A stretch of DNA of 64,000 bases. Source: Rhizophagus clarus. Its lineage: Eukaryota; Glomeromycota; Glomeromycetes; Glomerales; Glomeraceae. Shown here piece after piece: positions 34,243 to 45,808 of the stretch. The notes below the pieces were generated by a model, which was given only the letters and a program-made list of their open reading frames with translations, did no database searches and was not told where the DNA came from. The translations under genes were made by a program, and so were the position numbers. The DNA lies in NCBI GenBank assembly GCA_015698045.1, contig BLAL01000252.1, positions 1,860,001 to 1,924,000 on the forward strand, in the 5' to 3' direction. How positions within the stretch are numbered: position 1 is the stretch's first letter; the number at the start of each line of letters is the position of its first letter.

Positions 34243-35681
34243 TTAATCTATTTCTATTTCTAATGATAAAGGAGAATCTTGTCTATCTTCAGGAATTGCT
34301 AAAGGATTACCCAAATTTGAATCATGTATCGTTAAAGGTAGAGAAAGTGAATTTTCTAATCTTTCATGAAGTATTTCTTGATATTCATAACGTAATTTTG
34401 TATCTCTTAAACTATCTGCATAATAAGAACCTATATAATAATCTTTTAGCAGATATTCGATACTCTGAACACGTTCTTCTAAACTTACTTCTCTAGGAAT
34501 ATCTTCAATGTTATCACTTAATGGTATACCAGGTTCTGTATTATAATCATAAGCTAATTCACGTTTGAAATCCCTTCTAAAAATCCAACATCTAAATATA
34601 CTCTTTTGAAGATATCCCCAAGGTTCAATTCTAGCCATACCAAATACAAATACATAAAAAGCCATGATGGCACTATGAAATCCACCAAGACTAGAAAAAA
34701 ATGATAAAGGATGATATTCAAATCTTTCTATTTCTTGTCGTAAATAATGCGGAATTTTTGGTAAAAGTACGAATTGAGTTTCCGTGGTTTGTTGTTTTCT
34801 TGGCATATTCTTTATATCAACTTTAATTTCCATTGAATACAAATCAGGTACAATATTTAAAAGTCCTATTAAACCCGTACTAAATACTCTATGAATATCA
34901 ATAGAATATTCTATTATATTTCTTTGAACTGGATCTATTATAATATTATTATATTCAATATAATATTTATTATCATCATCATCCGAATAACGTATAATTT
35001 CACCATCCTCTTGATGAATATAATTCTCAAAATATAAAGTATAAAATGATGATGTATCGGTTTGTATATTCGGTTTAATGTTAAAGAACATAAATGTTTG
35101 ATTAAATCCGAATGAATTTATTGGTATTGGTGTATTATCTTCATTATCACTATATGTGACATTCCCATCATCTTCAGTAATATACTTATCATCAGGTAAA
35201 TATCTTAAACATCCATTTTCCGCTTTTGAAATTAATGAGGTACATTTATCATCTATATTATTCGTATTTTCTGATAATACTTCAGGTCCTGTTACTTTTG
35301 AATATCCGCATGTAATTGAAAATTGTGGTTCAATTTGTGATTCAATTTGTGATTCATTACCAGTAGGAAATTTGGGATTTACTGATTCAGGACATATTAC
35401 GAACCCTATTTATGTAAGATGAATATTAATTAATACTCGTTTATTATGTTTTTATTATTTTGTTTTGTAAAATAATTATTTTTACCTGGAAAATTCACTC
35501 CATTCTTTAATTCTACAATTACAATGTTTGGAGTATATAAAAAATTTTTTATATTTTTAAATTGTGATATTCCATATAAAAATATCATAATTACAAAGGA
35601 TAACGCGAATATTCTTCTTATAACTTTAAACCACCAAGGTTCATTTCTACGATTTCTGAATATCGCATCATGAAAAATCAT
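34243..35681 (-). CDS. Two-TM membrane protein with DEG/ENaC-like layout, paralogue 2
   Basis: Exon 1 is 35681-35486 and exon 2 is 35405-34243. The intron sits at the same codon and phase as in paralogue 1, giving 452 aa. N-terminus MIFHDAIFRNRRNEPWWFKV, then TM1, then FPGFVIC. Cys occur in the same four contexts (ICP, TCG, KC, GCLRY). The pre-TM2 motif is SSLGGFHSA, followed by FGMARIEPWGYLQKSIFRCW. The cytosolic tail is shorter than in paralogue 1 and lacks its Ser/Thr-rich extension. The conserved core, including FSTGLIGLLNIVPDLYSMEI against FSTNLMGQLDIRPDVYSMEF, shows a tandem duplication followed by considerable divergence. That both copies keep open frames argues that both are functional. 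The role is not known. Confidence 0.75.
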
Positions 35682-36090
35682 TTTTTAATTTTAGGTAAAA
35701 TAATGAACGAGAAAAAATAAATAAAAATAAAAAAAAAATAAAAAAAATAAACGCAAGTCGTATGTATGTTATATATGCGACCTGCGCCAAATAAAAGAGT
35801 TATGAAAATAATTTCTATAATTTTATATTACAAAAGAAAAAAAAAAAACCATCAGAAATATGAAAAAAAAAAACCAAATAACGAAAAATGATAAGGGAAA
35901 ATATTTATATCTTATTACAATATTCAAAGGAGGAAAATCTTTGCTTTGATTTCACAAAGACGGTCTTTGTGAATTAAGTTAATTCGTATTTGAGTTTCAT
36001 TCTTTTTTTTTCCTGGACAATGACCAATATAAATATTTTGATGTTGTGTTTAATTATAAATTGTTATATGATCGACCACATTTCCTTTTA

Positions 36091-37716
36091 TCAAAAATAG
36101 TGACCAGAAATCATGTGATTGATAAATCTGGGTTCTTCGATTTTAGGAATTAATTCATTAATTCTAATCATTAAATCTAAATTATTCCTATTACGTGCAT
36201 CAAAATATCCTAATCTTTTTAAATTTCTATTCTTTTCTAATACATATTGAATAATAATATTAATAAATTCATCATCTAAATAATTATAAATGTCTAATTC
36301 AATAATATTAATATTAATATTAAGTAGAAATTTCTTAAAATTAATTGAATCACAAAATGTTCTTATACCAAGAAATTGAAGATTTTTAGGTAAAGAATTT
36401 GCCAAAAGTATTAACCCTTCTAAAGAAGTTGGTAAATCATTATCTCCTAACCATTCAATAATAATTAATGATTTTAAATTTTTAAATGAAAGTAATGCTT
36501 CACTTAATTTTATAATATCATTCGGAATTATTTGTAATGAAAAATATTCTAATGAATTTGAACAATATAATTTAATTATATCTAATAATTCAAAACTTAT
36601 AAATTCTATTATTAATTTTTTCATTTTATGTGATAATTTTAATAATGATCTCATAAAATATATGAATTGTTCTTGATCTAATATATTTAATTGATAGATT
36701 ATTAAATTTTCAATATTAATCGGTGATAATCCTAAGATTTCCAATGTTATATCATCTTCAATTTCAAAATATTCCGTTAATTCTAATGTAATTAAATTTG
36801 TACAATTACTTAATATAATTAATAACATGTTAACATTCTTTAAAAAATTGATTTTTAATGATGTTAAAGAATTTGTTTGTGTTATTAATGATTTTGTAAA
36901 TGTTGAATAATTAAAGAATTCATTCATTTCCAAATATTCAAGATTTTTTTGTATTTCTATTAATTGTGAATATGATTCACATATTTTGTTAATTATTGAT
37001 CTTTCAATATTATTCAATCTAATATGAATTGTTAAATATTTAATATTGTAGGATATTTTGGAAAATTTCTTAAAAAAATTCATCATAATTTCACTAATTT
37101 GTAGTTGATAAATTGAATTGGTTAAATTAGGAAAATTGATTCTTAATTCCAAATTTTCCAAATATTCAAAAGAATTTTGCAGAATTTCTTCATTAAAATT
37201 TAAGAATAAAATTTCTAAAAAATTATATTGTTTATATTTAAAATAATTTCTATAATCAAAATAAAATAACAATTTTTTAATTTTTGTGGATTTAAATATC
37301 ATATTTAATAATAAATTTTTGGTAAATATTTCTAAATCAATATTTGTTGGTATACTAGTATAAAAGAAATTATAATGAAATTCAATCAAATATTCTAAAT
37401 TATTTATATTGATCTCTTTTATAAATTTTTGATATTTAAATAATGGTTTCTTTATAATAAAATCTAATGATAAATTAATCTTATTCATTAATTTAATCGT
37501 TTCTTCTTCTTTTAAACATGATATTAATGTTTGTATAATTTTTATCATTTTATTTCTGTTTTTTTTAATTATGAATGGTTTCTTCCATAATATTGGTATC
37601 GTTATACAACACCATGTTCGATTTATTAAAATACATGAATGTAATGATGAATTTTTTTCATCATTTAAACATTCTATTATATTAGATATAATATCTTTAT
37701 TTAATTTTGAACTCAT
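36091..37716 (-). CDS. F-box and leucine-rich repeat-like protein
   Basis: A single-exon frame of 541 aa. Residues 1-50 (LNKDIISNIIECL...LHSCILINRTWCCITIPILW) match the F-box pattern: a helix with LP-like start, then LxxCxLVNRxWCxxxxPxLW. The remainder is a series of Leu/Ile/Asn-rich segments such as NLEYLEMNEFF, LTSLKINFLKNVN, LITLELTEYFE and NLKSLIIIEWLG that look like irregular leucine-rich repeats. F-box proteins recruit substrates to SCF ubiquitin ligases through Skp1, and the repeats would be the substrate side. Large lineage-specific F-box families of this shape are common in mycorrhizal and other early-diverging fungi. The substrate is unknown. Confidence 0.85.
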   Translation of the reverse strand: MSSKLNKDIISNIIECLNDEKNSSLHSCILINRTWCCITIPILWKKPFIIKKNRNKMIKIIQTLISCLKEEETIKLMNKINLSLDFIIKKPLFKYQKFIKEININNLEYLIEFHYNFFYTSIPTNIDLEIFTKNLLLNMIFKSTKIKKLLFYFDYRNYFKYKQYNFLEILFLNFNEEILQNSFEYLENLELRINFPNLTNSIYQLQISEIMMNFFKKFSKISYNIKYLTIHIRLNNIERSIINKICESYSQLIEIQKNLEYLEMNEFFNYSTFTKSLITQTNSLTSLKINFLKNVNMLLIILSNCTNLITLELTEYFEIEDDITLEILGLSPINIENLIIYQLNILDQEQFIYFMRSLLKLSHKMKKLIIEFISFELLDIIKLYCSNSLEYFSLQIIPNDIIKLSEALLSFKNLKSLIIIEWLGDNDLPTSLEGLILLANSLPKNLQFLGIRTFCDSINFKKFLLNININIIELDIYNYLDDEFINIIIQYVLEKNRNLKRLGYFDARNRNNLDLMIRINELIPKIEEPRFINHMISGHYF

Positions 37717-38167
37717 TTGAAAATGATTTTATGTAAAAAAAAAAAAAAAAAAAAAGTGTAGGAAAGACATTCATTTTTATAATTGATTTTTATTGAAATT
37801 ATGATTTTCACGGAATCTCCAAAAATTGTTTACATATTCTAAATGAAATTCCAGATTTTTTTTTCATTTTGAAAAAAAGGGGTTAGACTGCTAACCGGTT
37901 TTACTAGTACAAATTTATTATCTGAAAAAAAATCGAAACCCGGTTTATATTAAAACCGATTAAATAAGATTAACCGGTTTATAAAATCTAGGGGCAACGA
38001 GAAATCCTATGATTTCATGAATTACGTACGTAATCTTAACGCTACTCGAAGTCATGCGTATTACCACTTATCTATTGCTACACGGTCGATCTTTAAAACA
38101 TAAGATTTTTTTGAATTTTTTCATGTTTAAGGAAAATTCAATAGGAATTCGTTATTTCAATAATTGT

Positions 38168-38199
<32 letters not shown>

Positions 38200-40599
38200 A
38201 AAAAAAAAAAAAAGGAGGTTTTTATTGAATAATCCTTACAAGTATTAAATAAGCAAATTACGATATGTCGATCCTGAAGCATACGGGAAAATCTAGAATG
38301 ACTTGGTATGCGTTTTGGGAAAAATCGGAAAGTATCAATTAAAACACCATCTTTTTTTACCAATTTCACATTTTTGAAGAAAAATTATAAGTTCCTGAAA
38401 TATATGGTAAAAAGATCTTTTATTTCGGAAAATCTAAAATGATTTTGCATTCTATATTCTGAATATTCCATCAGGGAATAAAGATTATGCTTTTTGGGGA
38501 AAAAATTGAAAAGTATCATTTACATGTAAAAGATCGCTATCTATTTCGCGTTTTATCAATTTTTTTTTTTTTTTTTATCCGATTTTTTTTAAAGTAATAA
38601 GATAATTTATAAATTATATTTTTCAGAAATAAATGTCGTGCTAATACTACAACAAAAAGCACACGTACGAAATAAGTGGCTGCATATTGTAAACAAAAAC
38701 TGCGAGAATGGGTAAACGCAGCTTCTTGTATTCAAAAACTCTTTAAATGTTCGCGTTCAAAATATCCATGACTTGAAGTTGAACTTATAAAGTGTCTCAA
38801 TGTCAATTAAAAAGTTGTTACTCAGTATATGACTCAGACTTTTTAATTAAAAAAAAAATATAATTATGATTTTAAGAAAGCACAGCAAGTTACATCTGTT
38901 CAGTATTGCTATTAGGTAAGTTGAGAACAACCACTAATCTCCAATTTAGTTAATTCGAATTTCTTCAAACTAATCTTAATTAATTTCCCATAGTCTTTTA
39001 TTTTCAAAAAACCTCTAATCTTTAACTAATTGTTATCTCTGACTTCTTTTTCGAATATTTTTTATTAAACTTTCACCGTATGCCACTGTATAAAGTACCC
39101 CGAAAATAATACCCCCATGATTAAGACCCAGGCATTATTCACCATCCATGGTGATCTCATCTACCCGGGTACTTTTCAAAGTCGAATTTTGTGAAAATTG
39201 AGGTACTAAAGATGATCTTAATAATGATTTAAAGATTGTAAATCAACATTATGTGATGTTTTTTTTTGATGATATTGCATTATTTATTTCATTTTTTTAT
39301 TTTATTTGTCATTCTCATTATTGGATTTACACCGACTGTAATCTATTTACATTAACCGTATCGGAATATTAGTATACAAGACCCTCCTTCCGCATATAGT
39401 ACCCCACATAATATATCACCCCAGAAATAGTACCGGTTCCTCACAAAGTACTCATATGCATAAGGTATATTTTTGTTTTCTGTATTATAATAATGGAAGT
39501 TAAGACTGATAATATCATTATTCGCATTAGAAGACATCTTGTTTTGTTTGCTAAAGCAAACGCAATAGTAAGAATGACTTGCTCTCGCCCATACATAAAC
39601 TTTTTTCATATACACATTGCGGGAAAATTGGTTGAACTGCACATGCCACTAACACATTAACATAGTAATTTCCGATGGTAATACTTGCCATTATTTAATC
39701 ACCTCGAAAAAGAATAGATTAAATAAATAACATGGAAAATCTTGGAATTCCGAAATCTGAAAATGATAGGTTAGATAAATAAATTCATTTATTCTGTAGA
39801 TTCAATTAAATACTTTATAGTACAAAAGTTTTACGGTATATTGTATGTATATCAATTGAGCCAGATGATAACAATATGAAAAATTTGTTTTAAAAAGAAG
39901 ATATTTTTGTACACGGGGTATACAGCAATATTAAGTAAACCCTTCAATAATCGCTCTGAAAATCTGTCGCGTAAGTCCAGATTAAGAAATTATAAAGCAT
40001 AATGGTAAGTCCCCTGAATACTGTATTAGTAAAATTGATGGTGACAGCAAAATATCACGTGATTTTGCGCGACAGATTGTCTGAATTTTTTAGGCACTTT
40101 TAGTTTTAAATTTCTTTCCTTCTTTTGTACCAGAAAGAATAATGAGAATATTTTTGCCTCAACTATTTAAATTATGCAATTTGCAACCGTCTAGTTTCTC
40201 GAAGAGGTAGCCATGGAATCTTTATGTGTTCTCAACAGAATGCCTTAATCAAACGAGCATTTTAAGAGTATGTTGCTGCTTGGTTAACTTCCTGATTTAT
40301 TTAAAAGCTAATGACATGTTTAACCAACCAGCAATTTTTATCCAATACCTACGGATTAAATAGTCGAGAGTTAAATTTTGTAGATGATTTATTTTCTTTT
40401 TAGTATGATTTTTAAATATTTTATTTTTACATTGTCGTCAATAATTTCCTTTTTTTTCTTTCATATTTTGTTAATTTAATATTTCTTATAATTTTTAATA
40501 ACAAACTCACTTTTTATAATTGAAATATTAAATAAAGTTGCATTTTTTTTTTTTTAAAAAAAAAAATGTAGATATTTGTTATTTTTCTTAATGTATTTT
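37717..40599. other. Intergenic with microsatellites, no supported gene
   Basis: Contains a poly-A run at 37736-37754 just upstream of the F-box gene and a (CAA)n then A-run tract at 38166-38214. TACCCC-type motifs are scattered at 39095-39130 and 39400-39440 and may be old element ends. A frame at 39352-39642 has normal-looking composition but no recognised content. Confidence 0.4.
39961..40078. mobile_element. Short MITE-like inverted repeat pair
   Basis: AATCTGTCGCGTAAGTCC at the left and the inverse of AATCTGTCGCGCAAAATCAC at the right enclose about 118 bp. The GC-rich TCTGTCGCG end stands out from the surroundings. No target duplication was fixed and nothing is coded. Confidence 0.5.
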
Positions 40600-41346
40600 A
40601 TTATATAAGGACCGCATTCAACTACCTGAACATTAGTTTCTTGGATGAACTGGACTCGGGTGAACTATTTATGGATTTTTTGCTACAATTTGCAATGTTT
40701 CATGGCAAATAATTCATCCTTTAGCCAGTACATACGTTCTCCTACATATTTTTCTAATTGATTAATCCTCTTTTTAAGCTTTATATATGTTAGGAATAAT
40801 CTTCCAATTTTTTCTCTAGCGCTCTAATTTCTCTAGAAAGTGCATTATATACTTCTGCATTCTGCTTATTTAGTCTTTTTACTAATTCGTTTAATGGAAG
40901 ATGCATTCCGCACCTCCTAACTTCCATTTTATTATTGGGTGATAATCCGCAAATAAACCTATCTCTTAAGATATTTTTATCATAATACATTTGGAGTTTT
41001 GTATAATAATCCACCAATGAATCATTACCTTGTTATAGAAGACCGAAATTTGTCTTACAATTATCAGTGAAAGCATAGAAATTACATGTAAATATTCTCC
41101 CAGTCTATTCAAAAAATTCTTATGCCCAAACCTGATCACTTCCTTTTTATTGTCAACCAATAAGCCATCGGAGAAAACTTTTTTAGGCTCTTCGCTACGC
41201 AAATCCAAGTCCAATTCTGAAACATATGTCTTTATTGCCTCGAAATATTCATTCGCTGATTGACTATTCTGAATTGGCAGTAGAATATCTTTGCTTTTTT
41301 TAGGTTCCAATGTCAAGAGGTTAGATAAGATATTCGATCTGCCCAA
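40600..41346 (-). pseudogene. Retroelement Gag-like fossil
   Basis: A worn minus-strand copy of a Gag-like region. One part reads ANEYFEAIKTYVSEL, another VDYYTKLQMYYDKNILRDRF followed by ICGLSPNNKMEVRR, and a downstream Lys/Glu-rich coiled-coil-like part ends near 40620. The F-x-x-GL-P-x-x-K pattern is that of Ty3-like retrotransposon Gag. No polymerase, integrase or terminal repeats were found next to it. The copy is broken in several places and looks old. Confidence 0.5.
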
Positions 41347-42701
41347 TTAATTGTATTTCGTCCGAGAAAATTTTAAACTGACTTTTTCTTCCCATATTTA
41401 TTTAGCTGATAGTTGTATTTTATATTTTATCTTTAATCTGGTGAAATAAAAAAAAAAAATTTTTAATAAATGATTAAAAAGTCACGTAGCTGCCGATCCA
41501 GACTTCTAATAAAATCCAATACCCCAGCTTTTGCTAAATTTTTTGTGAAAATCAGATTTAGTGTGAGAGGTCTGCTATAACTTCCTTTTTTATTATTATT
41601 TTTTGGTCACAATTCTATATTATGGAGGATAATGTCCTATTTATTACCAGTCTTAGTGCAATATCCTACCCTTTTTCTCTATAGTTAGATTTTCTTTTCT
41701 TTTATTTGGCACGAAAGTCTTCATCTTCTCTTTACTAATTTACGTCTAGTTGGAAAATCTTTAACATATTTACGGCTCTTTGTTGTGTTCACCTAGTTGA
41801 TTTAGACTGGACTTTAAAGTTATTAGTTTTGGGTTTTCAGACTTTTGGGATTACTTTTATGATAGCCATATCAATAATAAATATAATTTTAGAAAGAGTT
41901 AAGATACATGATACGATACATGATATATATATATATAATATATAGTATATCTCAATTAGTAATATAAGTTTTAATTAAAAAGATCTTGCTTTTTACCAAA
42001 GCATGTCTTTTTTTAAAGTATGCTTATATTATTTTTCCATTTTTCATTACATTGTATCATAAATATATGCCTAAGATTTCCTATATCCTTAAAATCACAA
42101 AGTTATATTTCTTTACTTTTTTCTAGTTATGTATATAAAATAAATCATTTGAATTTATTTCTGTAAAAATAAAAGGAAAAGGGAATGAAATAAAGTATCT
42201 GATAATATCCTGTCTAGGATAGGTTGACATCTTTTTTTATAATAGTTATAAACTTATTAGTTTTTATCATAATCAATTTATAGAAAGTTTTGAGAAGAAA
42301 TTTATAATATTATCTTAAATCTAAGTGTTTATTAAATCTGAAATTATACTTATATTATAGCTAATTGTTTGAATATTATTAATTCTTATTTTCATAAATA
42401 ATATGTAAATTTTTTTGGCTTTATATATTTTTTTAATATATATTTACATCAGTAAAAAAGCTTTGATCTTATTGTATACTAATATTCTTCTAATTAATAG
42501 TATTTACAGATTTAATATTCTTAATTTATCCTTATATATTATAAAATTTCTTTTGTTTAATTTTTATTAATAATTTTATTATATTCTATTTTCAAAAAAT
42601 TTGAATATTAACCATTTTATTAATTATATTATTATAACTAATGCTAAATTTCTATCTAATATTTTTAGATTTTAGTATTTTTACTTAAATATTTTTTGAT
42701 A

Positions 42702-42858
42702 TGGGGTTTTTGCAATAGAAAGGTACGAAACTCAAAAAAAATTTTAAATTTATTTTATATGCTAATTATGTTTTTTATACTAAAATAAGTGTAAATTTAA
42801 TATTAATTAAATTTTTATTTTTTTTTGAGTTTCGTACCTTTCTATTGCAAAGACCCCA
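42702..42858. mobile_element. 157-bp MITE with 40-bp ends and TA target site
   Basis: TGGGGTTTTTGCAATAGAAA followed by GGTACGAAACTCAAAAAAAA is mirrored at the right end with about one mismatch. TA flanks both sides (42700-42701 and 42859-42860). The middle is A/T only. The near-identity of the ends suggests a young insertion. Confidence 0.85.
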
Positions 42859-43445
42859 TATATATATAATAATATTATAAAAATAAATAAATTGAAGAAA
42901 AAGAATAAAAAAATACAGAAAAAAACATTTAAATGTATTATTATTTTATTAGTTTATTAATTTTCTTAAAGTAAAATTACTAAAATATTATTATGCATGT
43001 TAAAAAATATTGTATATACAGTATAAATATTTAATAAAATATGATTAAACCTATATTAATTATTGATATTATAATTAATTTAATGATACATTATTTCTTT
43101 AAACTTTTTTATTGTTTTCTTTATTTTTATTTTTATTTTAAAGTATATATCAGAAGAAAATGTATATAAAAATTAAGTTAAAATAACATAATTAATATAT
43201 AATAATACTATAATAATTTTTTTGCATATATATACTAAAATTTTTTAATATATTTGTGTATGATTTTATATTCTATAAACCATTTAAAAAGAAGTTTAAA
43301 AATTATTTATATCACGTTTCCTAATAGTTGTCCATGATTTTTCTTCTTAATATTTTTATGGATGATGTTTATTTAAAAGAATAAGCTAAAAAGTGTATCA
43401 ATAGTTAAAAATTGTATACAAGACGTTAGTCTCCATAGTATAAAT

Positions 43446-43542
43446 TAGTTATTTTACAGATTAGCCTCAATATCATTATTATCACGGCTCTACCGTGATG
43501 ATTAATGATATCCACAGTTTCCCGTGAAATAACTATTACATA
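43446..43542. repeat. GC-richer hairpin in the AT desert
   Basis: The inner stem has ATATCATTATTATCACGG facing CCGTGATGATTAATGATAT across the loop CTCTA (43471-43515). Weaker outer arms run from TAGTTATTTTAC to its inverse at AAATAACTA. It could be a tiny foldback element or a structured RNA. Confidence 0.6.
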
Positions 43543-45808
43543 TTTAATAAAGAAAAAATAAGAAAAATCTTATTAAATATATTTATAAATAATAATTTTA
43601 TAACTTTATATATAGTATTAAATTACAAGAGAAAAAAGAAGTTAAACTTTATATTTATATTTAAATATGTGATTCCTGATTCTTTTTTAATTTATTAAGT
43701 ATTTTTGCATTTTTTTATGAAAATTTTTAAATGATTATAAAATTTGATTTTGAAATCCTAGTTATAATATTATATCATATTCAGTTTTTTAGTAATAATT
43801 ATATAATTAAATTCAAATTTAATAATACAAGTTATAGAAAAAATAGTTCTTTTAAATGATTATTGAAAATATCAAAATCAATATAAAATACAATATAAAA
43901 TTTATTTTTAATATTTTAAATATATCAATTAGTATTATAATATAAGTAATATATTATTATAATATAATTAAAATTTATAAAAGACTTTTTCAGTTTATTT
44001 ATTATTCTATAGATATTTTTGATTATTATATAGATTATGTAAATTAACCATACAACTTACTTGATTACTTAGATTATTAGTATAGATTGCGGTTAGTTAT
44101 TAATATCCTAACAAAAGGAGTAATATTTTGTATCTTGCAAGGTTAAGTCATTTTCATTTTGGTATTTTTGATTTAAAGAATTATGATTACTTTTTTATTT
44201 TAATTCTTTTAAATTAGCATTAATCTGATCAAATCTTGATACTTATATATTTTACATATATATTGAATTTATCTTAATTATTTTTATTTTTAATTATAGA
44301 TTTTCTTATTTCAATAAAAATAAAAATAATATAATTGAAATTTATATTATCTATTATATATTTGTATTTGAAATATAATTATTTGATTATTAATGATTAG
44401 TAATTTTTTTTAAATAGGAGAAAAGTATATATAATAGTATATAATAATATATCTTATAAAAAAATTTGGTTTAAATAATTTATTAATAAAGTGAATTAAA
44501 CTGAAATTTTATTTTTATAGTTGAATATTATAAAATCAGTAGAATTAAAGATTTTCACATATTATTTTGAAAAGAAATGATTTTTTAAAAATTATTTATA
44601 TTACTTTTTATCTTTTTTAAAATGTTAAGTTAAATTACTTTTTTGTAAATAGTAATTATTACTAAATATATTTATTAATAATTTAATTTTAGAGTTATTG
44701 TTTTTTTTTATTAAAAAAAACACTAGATCTCAGATTTCATATTTTTTTTTTTATTTTTAAAATATTCGTACATAATAATAATTCATTTCTATTTATTAAT
44801 TTAAAGTTTATACTAAATTAAAAAAATATAAATTGATTTAAAATAAAATATAAAATTAATTTATATTTTATTCTATTAATTTTGTTAATTGTATAATCTT
44901 TGAACATAATATTTAAATAGAAATCACATTTTTTTTTATTTTAATATATATTACATGATATTTATATATTAGTAAAATGTCTGTTAAAAAAATAACCAAT
45001 TTTTATTATACATATTATACAGCATTTTGTTTATCTATTGATAAGATTATATAAAGTTAATATAATATACATAATTATTTTTGAATAAAATATGATGAGA
45101 ATTTTGGATAATTATAATAGAGATTACATCTATAGTATTAATTAAAATTAATAAAATATACATAAAAATTGCCATTTAAATATATATTTTTATCATGTAA
45201 TCTTCTATTGTACTATAAATATCTACTTTTATTATATAATTAAATCAAATGAAATTTAACAAAAAAAAAAGATTTTGTATTATCAATCAGATTATATTAT
45301 TTATTATGAAAAGTAAAGGAATTTATATATATTATGTAATTATTAAAGAAAAGGAGGAAGATAGTTAAAACTTAAAACTTTATATTATACTTATATTAAT
45401 TATAAGTATTATGATCTGATTGGTTCTTAAATTTAACAAGAGAGGGGTTTATAACAAAATAAATATTATGCGATATATATGGCTTTCTTAATCTTTTGCT
45501 ATTATTTTTTCTAAAGATCTGTTTTTTAATAAAGATTACATTTTTTCACAAGTATTTTACAAAAATAAAAGTAAAAGAGTTTTAGTTACATTTTAAACCA
45601 AATTGTGAAGAAAAACATTTCTCTTTTCAAATTTACTTTTAAACCAAAAAATTTGAATTTGATTCTATAAAAATAAAAATACTTGGAATCGAATGTTATT
45701 TCGTTATTTATTATACAATTATTTGTTTTACACAACTGTAAAAAAATATTGCGCAAATTATTCATCAAATTATTTTTTAACAAACGTAGCATTATAATAA
45801 TAAACTTA

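Larger units (their letters stand above)
41347..45580. other. Gene-free, extremely AT-rich stretch
   Basis: About 4.2 kb of A/T-dominated sequence without a supported reading frame or tandem array. Two small structured elements (42702-42858 and 43446-43542) stand out and are listed separately. Confidence 0.5.

Noticed and set aside
39352-39642. 96-aa minus-strand frame as a gene
   Set aside because: Normal-looking composition but no recognisable motif, no splice partners and no paralogue in the window.
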